Of a stretch of DNA of 64,000 bases, positions 15,507 through 24,898 are shown piece after piece. The translations under genes were made by a program, and so were the position numbers. The DNA lies in NCBI RefSeq assembly GCF_009829085.1, contig NZ_WUQY01000003.1:62001-126000 (forward strand). Reading direction: 5' to 3'. The notes below the pieces were generated by a model. It ran no database searches. It was not told the origin of the DNA and worked only from the letters and a program-made list of their open reading frames with translations. Origin of the DNA: Sphingobacterium bovisgrunnientis. Lineage in GTDB: Bacteria > Bacteroidota > Bacteroidia > Sphingobacteriales > Sphingobacteriaceae. Every line of letters starts with the position of its first letter. Positions within the stretch are counted from its first letter, which is position 1.

Positions 15507-17537
15507 ATGAGATTCGAACTTACATCAGAATACCAACCAACGGGAGATCAACCGGGCGCAATTAAAGAGCTAGTTGCAGGCGTCAAGGAGGGAGAAATTT
15601 ACCAAACTTTGCTGGGTGTAACAGGTTCCGGTAAAACTTTTACTGTGGCTAATGTGATACAGCAGACGCAAAAACCTACCTTAATTCTTAGTCATAACAA
15701 AACATTAGCAGCGCAATTATATGGAGAATTCAAGCAATTCTTCCCTAATAATTCGGTGAATTATTTTGTGTCTTATTACGATTATTACCAACCAGAAGCT
15801 TTTATTGCGACAACAAATACATATATCGAGAAAGATTTAGCGATCAACGAAGAAATTGAAAAGTTACGTTTGGCTACGACTTCGGCTTTGATGTCGGGTC
15901 GGAGAGATGTGATTGTCGTTTCTTCGGTTTCGTGTATTTACGGTATGGGAAATCCTGAAGACTTTTCGCGTTCGATTTTTCGATTTGGGGTAGGAACTAC
16001 GATTTCTCGTAATGCTTTTTTACATCGATTGGTCGAAATTCTATATTCTCGAACGACTTCAGATTTCAAGAGAGGAACTTTTCGTGTGAAAGGAGATACC
16101 GTCGATATTTATCCAGCTTATTTGGATAATGCCTATCGGGTTTCATTTTTTGGTGATGATATCGATGAATTATCCGAAATTGATCCTGTATCTGGCAAAA
16201 CAATCATTAAACATGAAAGTTTATCGCTGTTTCCAGCGAATTTATTCGTTACGCCAAAAGATAAGTTTACATCTTCTATTTGGTCTATTCAAGAGGAACT
16301 AGTTGCTCGTAAGGCACAATTAGAAGAAGAAGGCCGGATGTTGGAAGCGAAACGTTTGGAAGAGCGTGTAAATTACGATTTGGAAATGATGCGTGAGTTG
16401 GGGTATTGTTCTGGTATTGAAAATTATTCAAGATTTTTTGATGGTCGTCAACCTGGAATGCGTCCTTTCTGTTTGTTGGATTATTTTCCAGAAGATTATT
16501 TGTTAGTCATTGACGAGAGTCACGTGACATTACCGCAGTTGCGCGCAATGTATGGTGGTGACCGTTCACGCAAAATTTCGTTGGTTGAACACGGTTTTAG
16601 ACTTCCCGCGGCATTGGATAACCGACCGTTAAATTTCCCGGAATTTGAGTCCTTGACAAATCAAACAATTTACGTTTCGGCGACACCTGGAGATTATGAA
16701 TTACAAAAGACTGAAGGTGTTTTTGTAGAACAAGTTATTCGTCCTACGGGCTTGTTAGATCCAATTATAGAGGTTCGTCCAGCAATCAATCAGGTGGATG
16801 ATTTCCTCGAAGAGGTGGATAAAGCTATAAAGGATGGCGGACGTGTATTGGCGACTACGTTGACTAAACGAATGGCGGAAGAGTTGACAAAATACATGTC
16901 TCGACTAAATGTTAAGGTGCGTTATATTCACTCGGAAGTGAAGACTTTGGAGCGTGTTGAAATTTTGCGTGGTCTTCGTTTGGGGGAATTTGATGTGTTA
17001 GTGGGTGTCAATTTATTACGTGAAGGCTTGGATTTACCCGAAGTTACATTAGTAGCAATTTTGGATGCGGACAAAGAAGGTTTCTTACGTTCGGAGCGTT
17101 CATTGATACAAACAATTGGTCGTGCAGCACGTAATGACAAAGGTCGAGTGATCATGTATGCGGATAAAGTAACCGACAGTATGCGTATTACGATAGAGGA
17201 GACTGATCGTCGTCGAGATAAGCAAATCGCTTATAATTTAAAACACGGAATAACACCACGTACGGTTGGTAAATCGCGCGAAGAAATTATAGAACAAACA
17301 TCGGTAGCGGATTATAAGCCAGGAGAAGTGAAAGCTTATGTGGAGCCAGATGCATCGTCGATTGTGGCGGCAGATCCATTGATGGAATATATGGGCGAAA
17401 AAGATTTCAAGAAAGCTATTGAAACGGTTCGCAAACGCATGGAAAAAGCCGCTAAAGACATGGATTTCTTAGAAGCAGCTAAATTGCGTGATGAAATGTT
17501 TGCGATGGAATCACAATACAAAGAGAGATTTGGTTAA
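15507..17537 (+). CDS. uvrB: Excinuclease ABC subunit B
   Basis: UvrB is the helicase-like damage-verification subunit of nucleotide excision repair. The 676-residue protein shows Walker A GVTGSGKTFT (Lys43), the beta-hairpin region YYDYYQPEAFIATTNTYIEK at about 92-111 that clamps DNA, the DEAD-like box VIDESHVTLPQ, the helicase motif YVSATPGDYE, motifs ATTLTKRMAEELT and GVNLLREGLDLPEV, and a C-terminal UVR domain (about 635-676: AIETVRKRMEKAAKDMDFLEAAKLRD) that contacts UvrC. Full length and intact. It ends in a hairpin shared with the convergent lipoprotein gene. Confidence 0.98.
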   Translation: MRFELTSEYQPTGDQPGAIKELVAGVKEGEIYQTLLGVTGSGKTFTVANVIQQTQKPTLILSHNKTLAAQLYGEFKQFFPNNSVNYFVSYYDYYQPEAFIATTNTYIEKDLAINEEIEKLRLATTSALMSGRRDVIVVSSVSCIYGMGNPEDFSRSIFRFGVGTTISRNAFLHRLVEILYSRTTSDFKRGTFRVKGDTVDIYPAYLDNAYRVSFFGDDIDELSEIDPVSGKTIIKHESLSLFPANLFVTPKDKFTSSIWSIQEELVARKAQLEEEGRMLEAKRLEERVNYDLEMMRELGYCSGIENYSRFFDGRQPGMRPFCLLDYFPEDYLLVIDESHVTLPQLRAMYGGDRSRKISLVEHGFRLPAALDNRPLNFPEFESLTNQTIYVSATPGDYELQKTEGVFVEQVIRPTGLLDPIIEVRPAINQVDDFLEEVDKAIKDGGRVLATTLTKRMAEELTKYMSRLNVKVRYIHSEVKTLERVEILRGLRLGEFDVLVGVNLLREGLDLPEVTLVAILDADKEGFLRSERSLIQTIGRAARNDKGRVIMYADKVTDSMRITIEETDRRRDKQIAYNLKHGITPRTVGKSREEIIEQTSVADYKPGEVKAYVEPDASSIVAADPLMEYMGEKDFKKAIETVRKRMEKAAKDMDFLEAAKLRDEMFAMESQYKERFG

Positions 17538-17551
17538 CCCAAACCTCTCTT
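17521..17551. terminator. Bidirectional terminator after uvrB
   Basis: A 13-bp stem with one mismatch (17521-17533 with 17539-17551) covers the uvrB stop codon and reaches the end of the convergent gene. Confidence 0.7.
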
Positions 17552-17975
17552 ATTTTCTTTCCTGGTATAATTTTATTTTATTGAGACTTAATGTCCAACA
17601 AAAGTTTTCTTTTGTTAAATGAAATTTGCCGTTCGAATAAAGTGTATCGTTACTTTGATCCAAAATAATACTTTCATCTTCTTCAGCTACAAAAACTTCG
17701 GCTTTCTTTTGAACAGAATCTAGTAAAATAAAGGCAGCAGTTTGATACGAATTAGCGGTATTTAAAATATCCAATGAAATGCCATCTGTGAAAGGTTGAA
17801 TACAATCATTCTTCAATTGTGACCACGTATATCCTGCAGCTGTAAGGCATCCATTTTTATCTTTCGTTCCCCCTATATTTTGGAGCGTATCCGTGCTTTC
17901 CATTGCATTATTTGTTCTATTGGATTGACAACCTATCAGGAGTAATACAATTGATAATAAAAGGCTTATTTTCAT
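17550..17975 (-). CDS. Small lipoprotein with GCLTAAGYTWSQLKNDCI motif
   Basis: A 141-residue lipoprotein: lipobox LIGC (Cys16), a Ser/Asn/Thr-rich linker, then a conserved motif (DKNGCLTAAGYTWSQLKNDC) with two cysteines, which could form a disulphide, and a C-terminal beta region ending FCWTLSLNKIKLYQERK. Proteins with this Cys-AGYxWS-Cys block are frequent in Bacteroidota and uncharacterised. The gene is convergent with uvrB and has its own upstream gap. Function unknown. Confidence 0.75.
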   Translation of the reverse strand: MKISLLLSIVLLLIGCQSNRTNNAMESTDTLQNIGGTKDKNGCLTAAGYTWSQLKNDCIQPFTDGISLDILNTANSYQTAAFILLDSVQKKAEVFVAEEDESIILDQSNDTLYSNGKFHLTKENFCWTLSLNKIKLYQERK

Positions 17976-18071
17976 AATTTTGTTAACTTAGTGTGTTATA
18001 GGATTTAGCAAAAAATATTCCGAAATACGTTTTACATCTTTTCTTTGGTTACTTTTGTTTATTTTGTAAAT

Positions 18072-18105
18072 AACAATTGTTAAGTTTACGCAATTGTTAA
18101 CTTAA
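18072..18105. promoter_or_regulatory. Two 17-bp-spaced CAATTGTTAA repeats upstream of proB
   Basis: CAATTGTTAAGTTTA at 18074 and CAATTGTTAACTTAA at 18091 are direct repeats. The first is part of the palindrome AACAATTGTT (18072-18081). They lie 26-59 bases before the proB start and could be an operator. Confidence 0.4.
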
Positions 18106-18130
18106 GTATAGTCTAATTGAAAAAGTGTTA

Positions 18131-19162
18131 ATGAAGAAGGGGGTTTTAGTTATAAAATTCGGTTCTGCATCTGTAACTTCAGATGGTGAAATCGATGAAC
18201 GCATTATATTAGAAATTGCTCGTCAAGTTTCTGTATTACAAACACAGTACAATATTGTAATTGTTTCGTCTGGTGCGGTTGCTGCGGGCAAGAAATTTAT
18301 ACCCAAATACAAAGGGACTCTGGAGCAACGTAAAGCTGCTGCGGCAATTGGTAATCCCTTATTGGTGCGTAAATATTCGACCTATTTCAAACCATTTAAA
18401 ATTGCATTGGCACAAAGTCTTTGTGAGCGTCATCACTTTTCGAATAGAGAACAATTTTTGCAATTAAAAAGTACCTATGAGACTTTATGGAAAAATAATG
18501 TAATCCCGATTGCGAATGAGAATGATGTTGTCAGCAACAAAGAACTTAAATTTTCGGATAATGACGAATTAGCAACGCTTATCGCTGCAGGTTTTGGAGC
18601 AGACAAATTATTGCTGTGTACATCAGTGCCGGGTGTGTTGGATGCGGACGGAAAAGTTATTTCGGAAATTGATAATATTGATAAAAGTGTTCTTTCATTA
18701 GCTAGAAAAGATAAGTCTTCTGTAGGCTTGGGTGGGATGACTTCTAAGCTGAATTTTGCACGATTGGCTACACAAATGGGCATTGAAGTTGTTATTTTCA
18801 GTATGCAAGGAGTTGATAATATAATTAAGGCGGTAAAAGGTGAAGTAGGAACTTTGTGCAGGGCACAAGGAAAAAAAGTCTCATCTAAGCAAAAATGGAT
18901 GGCAAGTGGCAGTCTGATAAAGGGCTTAGTGACGATTGATAAAGGAGCTTTAAGCGCTTTGCGTAACCGCAAAAGTTTGTTGGCTGTTGGGGTGATTGAC
19001 TTCATTGAACATTTTGAAATTGGTGAAGTCTTTCATATCGCAGACGAAGAGGGAACGATTCAGGCTGTGGCAAAGTCTAAAATTGATTCTTTAGCGATGA
19101 AGACGAATAGTAAAACTAAGAATTTGGAAATAGCACATGCTGACGATATTGTGCTCATATAA
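18131..19162 (+). CDS. proB: Glutamate 5-kinase
   Basis: ProB phosphorylates glutamate, the first step of proline synthesis. Of the possible starts the ATG at 18131 (MKKGVLVIKFGSASVT) is chosen over a GTG two codons upstream. The 343-residue protein has the amino-acid kinase domain (IVSSGAVAAGKK, NENDVVSNKELKFSDNDELATLIA, GVGLGGMTSKL-type substrate loop SSVGLGGMTSKL) to about residue 250, then a C-terminal PUA-like domain (from about 258, SGSLIKGLVTIDKGA). The proA gene starts 8 bases after the stop, so the two form an operon. Confidence 0.95.
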   Translation: MKKGVLVIKFGSASVTSDGEIDERIILEIARQVSVLQTQYNIVIVSSGAVAAGKKFIPKYKGTLEQRKAAAAIGNPLLVRKYSTYFKPFKIALAQSLCERHHFSNREQFLQLKSTYETLWKNNVIPIANENDVVSNKELKFSDNDELATLIAAGFGADKLLLCTSVPGVLDADGKVISEIDNIDKSVLSLARKDKSSVGLGGMTSKLNFARLATQMGIEVVIFSMQGVDNIIKAVKGEVGTLCRAQGKKVSSKQKWMASGSLIKGLVTIDKGALSALRNRKSLLAVGVIDFIEHFEIGEVFHIADEEGTIQAVAKSKIDSLAMKTNSKTKNLEIAHADDIVLI

Positions 19163-19170
19163 TAGAGGTA

Positions 19171-20418
19171 ATGGGAAGTATTAAAGTACAATTACAAGCT
19201 GCACAGCGAGTTAAAAAATCTATCAATGCTTTAGCGTTGAATGAAAGACAAGCTATATTGATAGGGATTTCGGAATCTTTGTTAGAAAATATTGATAACA
19301 TTATCACGGAGAATAAAAAGGACTTGTATCGCATGGATCCTGCGGATTCCAAATACGACAGACTTTTGTTGACAAAAGAACGTATTATAGGTCTTTCTAA
19401 TAGTGTGTTGGATGTTGCAAATTTGCCCGATCCAACGGGGGTAATTCTGACTTCAAAAGTACTGGCTAATGGTCTGCAAATTGAGAAAAAATCCGTAGCA
19501 TTAGGTGTTGTTGGGGTGATATACGAAGCGCGTCCCAATGTAACTATTGATGTAGCAGCTTTGTGTATCCAATCTGGTAACGTGTGTCTATTGCGTGGTG
19601 GATCGGATGCGATTTATACAAATACTTGTTTGGTTGATTTGATTCAGGCAGTGTTGGCTGGACAAGGAATTGATGTGCATTTGGTGCAATTACTTCCAAC
19701 AGACCGTGATTTGGTTTACGATTTACTGACGGCCACACAGTATGTGGATATCATCATTCCACGTGGATCTCAATCTTTGATTGATTTTGTTCGTGAAAAT
19801 GCTAAAGTTCCTGTAATTGAAACTGGGGCTGGAGTATGCCATACATATGTGGATAAAACTGCGGATCTTGATAAAGCTGTAGCAATTGTTGTGAATGCAA
19901 AAACGTCACGACCTTCGGTATGTAATGCGCTAGATACTGTGTTAGTGGATAGAGAAATCGCTGACGCTTTTGTAAAGAAATTGGCTTCGCCATTAATTCC
20001 TTTTCAGGTGGAAGTCTTCGCTTCAGAAGAATTATACGGTAGCTTCGAACAATTGCGCTATCCCTATTTAGTAAAAGCGCAGGAAGAGGATTTTGGACGG
20101 GAATTTTTGGACTTTAAATGTTCTATTAAGACTGTTGTTGGGCTTGCAGAAGCGTTAGAACATATCGAAAAATATTCTTCCAAACACTCAGAATGTATTG
20201 TGTCTACGGATGAACAAAGTATCAATACTTTCTTGCAAGCAGTTGATGCAGCTGCGGTGTATGCGAATGCTTCTACACGTTTCACAGATGGTGGAGAATT
20301 TGGTCTGGGTGCTGAGATCGGTATTTCTACGCAGAAATTGCATGCGCGTGGACCATTTGCTTTGGAGAAGTTAGTCACCGAAAAATGGTATATTCGTGGT
20401 GACGGACAAATACGATAG
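19171..20418 (+). CDS. proA: Glutamate-5-semialdehyde dehydrogenase
   Basis: ProA reduces glutamyl phosphate with NADPH to the semialdehyde that cyclises to pyrroline carboxylate. The 415-residue aldehyde-dehydrogenase-fold protein has GVVGVIYEARPNVTIDVAA, LLRGGSDAIYTN, PVIETGAGVCHTYVD, and the catalytic Cys251 in SRPSVCNALDTVLVD. The C-terminal NASTRFTDGGEFGLGAEIGIS block is typical. It is co-transcribed with proB and followed after 3 bases by a small hypothetical gene. Confidence 0.97.
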   Translation: MGSIKVQLQAAQRVKKSINALALNERQAILIGISESLLENIDNIITENKKDLYRMDPADSKYDRLLLTKERIIGLSNSVLDVANLPDPTGVILTSKVLANGLQIEKKSVALGVVGVIYEARPNVTIDVAALCIQSGNVCLLRGGSDAIYTNTCLVDLIQAVLAGQGIDVHLVQLLPTDRDLVYDLLTATQYVDIIIPRGSQSLIDFVRENAKVPVIETGAGVCHTYVDKTADLDKAVAIVVNAKTSRPSVCNALDTVLVDREIADAFVKKLASPLIPFQVEVFASEELYGSFEQLRYPYLVKAQEEDFGREFLDFKCSIKTVVGLAEALEHIEKYSSKHSECIVSTDEQSINTFLQAVDAAAVYANASTRFTDGGEFGLGAEIGISTQKLHARGPFALEKLVTEKWYIRGDGQIR

Positions 20419-20421
20419 CAG

Positions 20422-20808
20422 ATGGGTATTCGATTCGAGAAAGATACTATCCTTAATTGGATAAATGAAATGGGTAAGTTCCTAAGATTGTTGGTAAATA
20501 AATGGGAGGGACAATTGGAAGATCTAGCATCCGAAGTTATTCCTAAAGGTTATAAAGAGTTTTTTAATAAAGAAAGAGAAGAGTTAATAATACTATCAGA
20601 TAATGAATTAATCATTTTTGCTTCTACTTTAGAGCCCGAACAAATCCGACCATTAGCACAATTGTTCATGTATGATGGTCTGCTTAATTCGGATAAGGCA
20701 ATTTTGGCGAAAGCAAAGGTGGTTTTCGAATATCATATGAAATCTTCTGGAAGCTTTTCTTTTGAAGATTATGATTTGCTAGGTCAGATTGATAAAGCTT
20801 TTAAATAG
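20422..20808 (+). CDS. Hypothetical helical protein in the proBA operon
   Basis: A 128-residue, mostly helical cytoplasmic protein whose start lies 3 bases after the proA stop, so it is translated from the proBA message. It is rich in Glu, Lys and Leu, with a stretch LEPEQIRPLAQLFMYDGLL and a C-terminal FSFEDYDLLGQIDKAFK. The pattern resembles small TPR-like proteins. I do not recognise a family. Position suggests a link to proline synthesis or simple hitch-hiking. A strong terminator ends the operon here. Confidence 0.75.
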   Translation: MGIRFEKDTILNWINEMGKFLRLLVNKWEGQLEDLASEVIPKGYKEFFNKEREELIILSDNELIIFASTLEPEQIRPLAQLFMYDGLLNSDKAILAKAKVVFEYHMKSSGSFSFEDYDLLGQIDKAFK

Positions 20809-20834
20809 AGAAAGTCGGCATTCCGACTTTCTCT
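20807..20834. terminator. Bidirectional terminator between proBA operon and acyl-CoA dehydrogenase
   Basis: Perfect 12-bp arms (20807-20818 and 20823-20834) with a 4-base loop. They overlap the stop codons of both convergent genes. Confidence 0.85.
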
Positions 20835-21969
20835 ATTTCAACACCTCTCGAGCGATGACTAACCTTTGAATCTCGGAAGTTCCCTCGTATATCTGGGTAA
20901 TTTTGGCATCGCGCATAAGGCGTTCGACGTGATATTCCTTCACATAGCCATATCCACCATGAATTTGTACCGCTTCTACGGTATGTTTCATGGCTACTTC
21001 CGATGCGTGCAATTTCGCCATTGCCGCTTCTTTTCCATATGGTAAACCTTGATCTTTAGTCCAAGCGGCTTTGTAGGTTAATAGGCGTGCTGCTTCAATT
21101 TCTACTTCCATATCGGCTAGTTTGAATTGTATAGCTTGGTGATTCGAAATTGGTTTACCAAATGTTTTTCTTTCTTTTGAATAAGCTAAAGCCAAATCAT
21201 ACGCTCCAGCAGCGATGCCTAAAGCCTGTGCTGCAATACCAATACGTCCACCATCTAAGGTTTTCATCGCGAATTTAAAACCAAATCCATCTTCGCCTAT
21301 GCGGTTTTCTTTGGGAACTTTCACGTCCGAAAACATCAATGAATGCGTGTCCGAACTGCGAATCCCCAATTTGTTTTCTTTGGGTCCAATAGTGAATCCT
21401 GGGAGACCTTTTTCGACAATAAGTACATTAATGCCTTTGTGACCTAATTCGGGATTTGTTTGTGCAATAACCAAATATATATCTGCGTTACCGCCATTGG
21501 TAATCCAGTTTTTTGTGCCATTAAGTAGATAATGATCCCCTTTGTCTTCGGCAGTTGTATGCTGTGAAGATGCGTCCGAACCAGCCTCTGGTTCGGAAAG
21601 TGCAAAAGCGCCCAGTTTTTCGCCTTTTGCAAGTGGTACTAAATATTTCTGTTTTTGTTTTTCTGAACCGTATTCATTCAATCCCCAAAGCACTAATGAA
21701 TTGTGCGCAGAAACGATGACAGCCGCTGAAGCATCTATTTTGGCAATCTCTTCTAAGACTAAAACATATGCTAATGTATCCAAACCTGCACCTCCATATT
21801 GTTCAGGCGTCATAATTCCCATAAAACCCAATTCTCCCATTTGTTTGACGAATTCAAAAGGGAATTTAGCTAATTCATCACGCTCTATTACACCAGTTTT
21901 TAATTCTTGCGCAAATTCACGAGCTGCGTTACGAATCATCTTATGTTCTTCAGATAGTTCAAAATTCAT
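20833..21969 (-). CDS. Acyl-CoA dehydrogenase
   Basis: A 378-residue FAD enzyme that oxidises acyl-CoA to enoyl-CoA. The ATG at 21969 ([19 protein letters not shown]) matches the family N terminus; the longer frame starts with TTG. Visible signatures are [10 protein letters not shown] (FAD and substrate contact), [10 protein letters not shown], the flavin region [34 protein letters not shown], and the C-terminal [16 protein letters not shown] with the catalytic glutamate of the short-chain/butyryl type. Likely substrate is a short or branched acyl-CoA. A TATATTTG element at 21997-22004 may be its promoter -7 box. Confidence 0.95.
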   Translation of the reverse strand: MNFELSEEHKMIRNAAREFAQELKTGVIERDELAKFPFEFVKQMGELGFMGIMTPEQYGGAGLDTLAYVLVLEEIAKIDASAAVIVSAHNSLVLWGLNEYGSEKQKQKYLVPLAKGEKLGAFALSEPEAGSDASSQHTTAEDKGDHYLLNGTKNWITNGGNADIYLVIAQTNPELGHKGINVLIVEKGLPGFTIGPKENKLGIRSSDTHSLMFSDVKVPKENRIGEDGFGFKFAMKTLDGGRIGIAAQALGIAAGAYDLALAYSKERKTFGKPISNHQAIQFKLADMEVEIEAARLLTYKAAWTKDQGLPYGKEAAMAKLHASEVAMKHTVEAVQIHGGYGYVKEYHVERLMRDAKITQIYEGTSEIQRLVIAREVLK

Positions 21970-22071
21970 TTTATCAAAGTTTATAAGGTTGTAAATCAAA
22001 TATAATAAATTATGTTATGCGAGCATAATAAATTTTTGTTGCAAATATTTATTATATTAGGAAATATTATT

Positions 22072-22593
22072 ATGACAGAATTTTCAAACAATCAAGTTCT
22101 TGTAACAGACTTGCCAGATTGGCGAGATGTACAATTTGAACATATATCGCCAAAATACAAAACAGTCGTTTTGATTCAATATGTAATCCTTATCACAGTA
22201 TTTCTTGTAATACTTTTTGGTGTTTTCTGGTTAAATGATGATCCTTGGAATAGGACTTATCTGTATATTCTGTTTGGCGGATTGAGTTTTATACTACTAT
22301 TGCTCATTTTGAGTGTATGGTCTTTACGTTATTGGGGGTATGCATTGCGGGAACAAGATATATTGTATAGATCGGGAATTTTTACAAAATCTATTAAGAT
22401 TATTCCTTTTAAACAGATTCAACACGTAGATATAAAAGAAGGAGCTGTCTCACGGTTGTTTAATCTTTCCAGCATAGAGCTACATACTGCTGGGGCGGGT
22501 GAAGGGCTCAAAGTCCCAGGGATTGAGTCAACGCAAGTCGCGATTATGCAAGAGTTCATTTCTCAAAAAATCAGCCAAAAGCCTATTCATTAA
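22072..22593 (+). CDS. bPH2-domain membrane protein (YdbS-like)
   Basis: The start at 22072 (MTEFSNNQ) is preferred to a longer frame from 22012. The 173-residue protein has two transmembrane helices (about 38-60 and 66-90: YVILITVFLVILFGVFWL and ILFGGLSFILLLLILSVW), then a bacterial PH domain (ALREQDILYRSGIFTKSIKIIPFKQIQHVDI; then LHTAGAGEGLKVPGI). This is the YdbS architecture. The YdbT-like gene starts 4 bases after the stop. In Bacillus the YdbS/YdbT pair is linked to resistance to heterologous antimicrobial proteins; the role here is unknown. Confidence 0.85.
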   Translation: MTEFSNNQVLVTDLPDWRDVQFEHISPKYKTVVLIQYVILITVFLVILFGVFWLNDDPWNRTYLYILFGGLSFILLLLILSVWSLRYWGYALREQDILYRSGIFTKSIKIIPFKQIQHVDIKEGAVSRLFNLSSIELHTAGAGEGLKVPGIESTQVAIMQEFISQKISQKPIH

Positions 22594-22597
22594 CTGT

Positions 22598-24112
22598 ATG
22601 CAAGAAGCGCATTTATTTGGATTGCCACAGTGGCTTAATTCTTTAGGTTATCTAATCAATATCCTAAAGACTTTTGTAAAAATCATTAAGCAATTATTCT
22701 TTTTTATTGCTTATATGGTTTATAAGCATCGTGATATCATATTCTCTAAATATGTATGGATCATAATTTTGGGATTATTGCTGTTGGTAGCTATAATCGC
22801 ATTGATCAATTTCAGAACCTTTAAATATTATGTGGATGAGGAAGCGGAAGAATTTGTGGTTCAAAAAGGTTTATTTAATAAATCCAAAGTTGTCATCAAG
22901 TTTGCCAATATTCTACAAGTTAATATTACCCAAAATATAGTCCAAAAGGCTTTATCATTATACGGACTCACACTGGATACTGCGGGAAGTGATAAAGTAG
23001 AAGTTGACTTATATGCTTTGGATGGTTTTCATGCAACAGAATTAAAAAAACTTTTACTGTCGAAAATTCATGGAGAGCAGCAAAAAGTATCCACAAAAGA
23101 AACAGATATTTTAGCGCCTACAATCAGTTCTGATAAAACAGTCTTATCGCTGCCAGCGAAAAATATATTGCTAGTTAGCTTGTTTAGTAATTATCGTCAG
23201 GGATTAGCACTTTTTTTCGCATTCTTGGTGACCATGTTCCAAAACTTTAAAGATGCAATTGAAACATTTGAACTTTCGGATGAAGATATTGACACCGCCG
23301 CTGTAAAAGAACTGGCTTTAGCTTCAATATTCACGCTCGTGATTATTGTATTGATTGGACTAATGACTATTCCATTCATTATCAATTTAGTTCGTTATTA
23401 TATCAAATATTACAACTTTAGTATTGTAAAAAATATTACTGGAAATTTCAGTATGCAATACGGTTTGTTTAATAAAGTAAATACCATTTTTAACCGTGAG
23501 AAAATTCAATTTCTTACGTTTAAACAGAACCATATCTTAAAGTATTTTGGAATAGGAATTTTGTCCTTAAAGCAATTGGTTACGAATGCTGCTAAGGAAG
23601 ACAAAAGTAGCATTGTTATGCCTGGAATTATTTTAGCTGATCGTGATAAGGTTTATGAACTTGCGTTTCCAGATCCGATATTTGAAAACACAACAGAATT
23701 AAAACCACGAATAGGATTGTTGATTAATTTATTTATCAAAATCTTGTTGTTTTTCGGGCTGTTAGGTATTGCTCTTTACTATATAGAATTTGATACGATG
23801 TTAATTTATCCTGCCTTTTTAATTCTTCTGTTAGCAACTACAATTTATAATTATCTTTTTTATAAAAATTATAGACTGATTTATAATGATAATTTTATAG
23901 TAAAACGTTATGGAGTTTGGAATGAAAAGGAAATAATTATTCCGATGGCGCGCGTGCAGGGGGTAGGTGTATCACAGACAATTTTTCAACAACAATCCTC
24001 TACAGCGAATTTGAATATTTCTACCGCAGCTAAGGGAGTGAATTTTCGATTTTTTCCTGATGAAGAAGTAAACCAAATCGCCAATTATGTGTTATATAAA
24101 ATAGAAAAATAA
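22598..24112 (+). CDS. Multi-bPH2-domain membrane protein (YdbT-like)
   Basis: The ATG at 22598 (MQEAHLFGLPQWLNSLGYL) directly follows the preceding gene, giving 504 residues. Hydrophobic helices occur near 40-70, 205-270 and 385-430. Up to three PH-type segments are seen: VDEEAEEFVVQKGLFNKSKVVI with LTLDTAGSDK, FSMQYGLFNKVNTIFNREKIQFL, and NFIVKRYGVWNEKEIIIPMARVQGVGVSQT with LNISTAAKG. The repeated run of kinks, KGLFNK, then Q-x-V/L, then the T-A-[GA] tail is the bPH2 signature. With the upstream partner it likely forms a membrane complex. Confidence 0.85.
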   Translation: MQEAHLFGLPQWLNSLGYLINILKTFVKIIKQLFFFIAYMVYKHRDIIFSKYVWIIILGLLLLVAIIALINFRTFKYYVDEEAEEFVVQKGLFNKSKVVIKFANILQVNITQNIVQKALSLYGLTLDTAGSDKVEVDLYALDGFHATELKKLLLSKIHGEQQKVSTKETDILAPTISSDKTVLSLPAKNILLVSLFSNYRQGLALFFAFLVTMFQNFKDAIETFELSDEDIDTAAVKELALASIFTLVIIVLIGLMTIPFIINLVRYYIKYYNFSIVKNITGNFSMQYGLFNKVNTIFNREKIQFLTFKQNHILKYFGIGILSLKQLVTNAAKEDKSSIVMPGIILADRDKVYELAFPDPIFENTTELKPRIGLLINLFIKILLFFGLLGIALYYIEFDTMLIYPAFLILLLATTIYNYLFYKNYRLIYNDNFIVKRYGVWNEKEIIIPMARVQGVGVSQTIFQQQSSTANLNISTAAKGVNFRFFPDEEVNQIANYVLYKIEK

Positions 24113-24130
24113 ATTTATAGCAGATAAAAA

Positions 24131-24161
24131 TTGGAATAGATAATAAAGTCTACTATATTTG
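24131..24161 (+). promoter_or_regulatory. Promoter of the peroxiredoxin gene
   Basis: TTG (24131-24133), 20 bases, then TATATTTG (24154-24161): a near-ideal Bacteroidota promoter with a leader of about 35 bases before the start at 24201. Confidence 0.85.
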
Positions 24162-24200
24162 TAGGGTTAATAGATTATTTTAATTTAAAACAACAAAAAT

Positions 24201-24836
24201 ATGAGTTTAAGATTAGGAGATGACGCGCCAAATTTTACAGCGCAAACGACTATTGGAGATATAGATTTTTACGATTATACAGCAGGAAGTTGGGTAGTAT
24301 TATATTCACATCCTTCGGATTTCACTCCCGTTTGTACAACAGAATTGGGTCGTACTGCACAGTTGAAATCAGAGTTTGAAAAACGCAATGTTAAGGTCTT
24401 AGCGTTGAGTGTCGATCCAGTAGAAGAACATTTGGAGTGGGTGAAAGACATTAATGAAACACAAAATACTACAGTAGATTTCCCAATTATTGCTGATAAA
24501 GATCGTAAAGTTGCAGAATTGTATGATATGATTCATCCCAATGCGTCCGCTACAGCGACTGTTCGTTCTGTATTTGTGATTGGTCCAGATCGTAAAGTGA
24601 AATTGACATTAACTTATCCAGCATCCACAGGACGTAATTTCAATGAAATTCTACGAGTAATTGATTCTTTGCAATTGACAGCAGAATATTCGGTAGCTAC
24701 ACCAGCAGATTGGTCCCACGGTGAAGACGTAATTGTAGTTCCTGCGATTAAAACGGAAGATATCCCAGCTAAGTTTCCGAAAGGTTTTAAGGAAATTAAG
24801 CCTTATCTACGTGTGACACCACAACCAAACCTCTAA
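24201..24836 (+). CDS. 1-Cys peroxiredoxin (Prx6 type)
   Basis: A 211-residue peroxidase that reduces hydroperoxides. The peroxidatic Cys45 is in HPSDFTPVCTTELG with the family's Pro and Thr. SVFVIGPDRKVKLTLTYPASTGRN and the extended C terminus FPKGFKEIKPYLRVTPQPN identify the Prx6 subfamily rather than AhpC. No resolving Cys is seen near the C terminus. Preceded by a strong promoter and followed by a hairpin, so monocistronic. Confidence 0.95.
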   Translation: MSLRLGDDAPNFTAQTTIGDIDFYDYTAGSWVVLYSHPSDFTPVCTTELGRTAQLKSEFEKRNVKVLALSVDPVEEHLEWVKDINETQNTTVDFPIIADKDRKVAELYDMIHPNASATATVRSVFVIGPDRKVKLTLTYPASTGRNFNEILRVIDSLQLTAEYSVATPADWSHGEDVIVVPAIKTEDIPAKFPKGFKEIKPYLRVTPQPNL

Positions 24837-24870
24837 TCTCACGACTAGCACAAACAACATGTATAACTAG

Positions 24871-24898
24871 AAAGCCAACTATCTTTAGTTGGCTTTTT
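24871..24898. terminator. Bidirectional terminator after the peroxiredoxin gene
   Basis: Perfect 10-bp arms (24871-24880, 24887-24896) with a 6-base loop, followed by TT. It overlaps the 3' end of the convergent small membrane protein gene. Confidence 0.85.
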
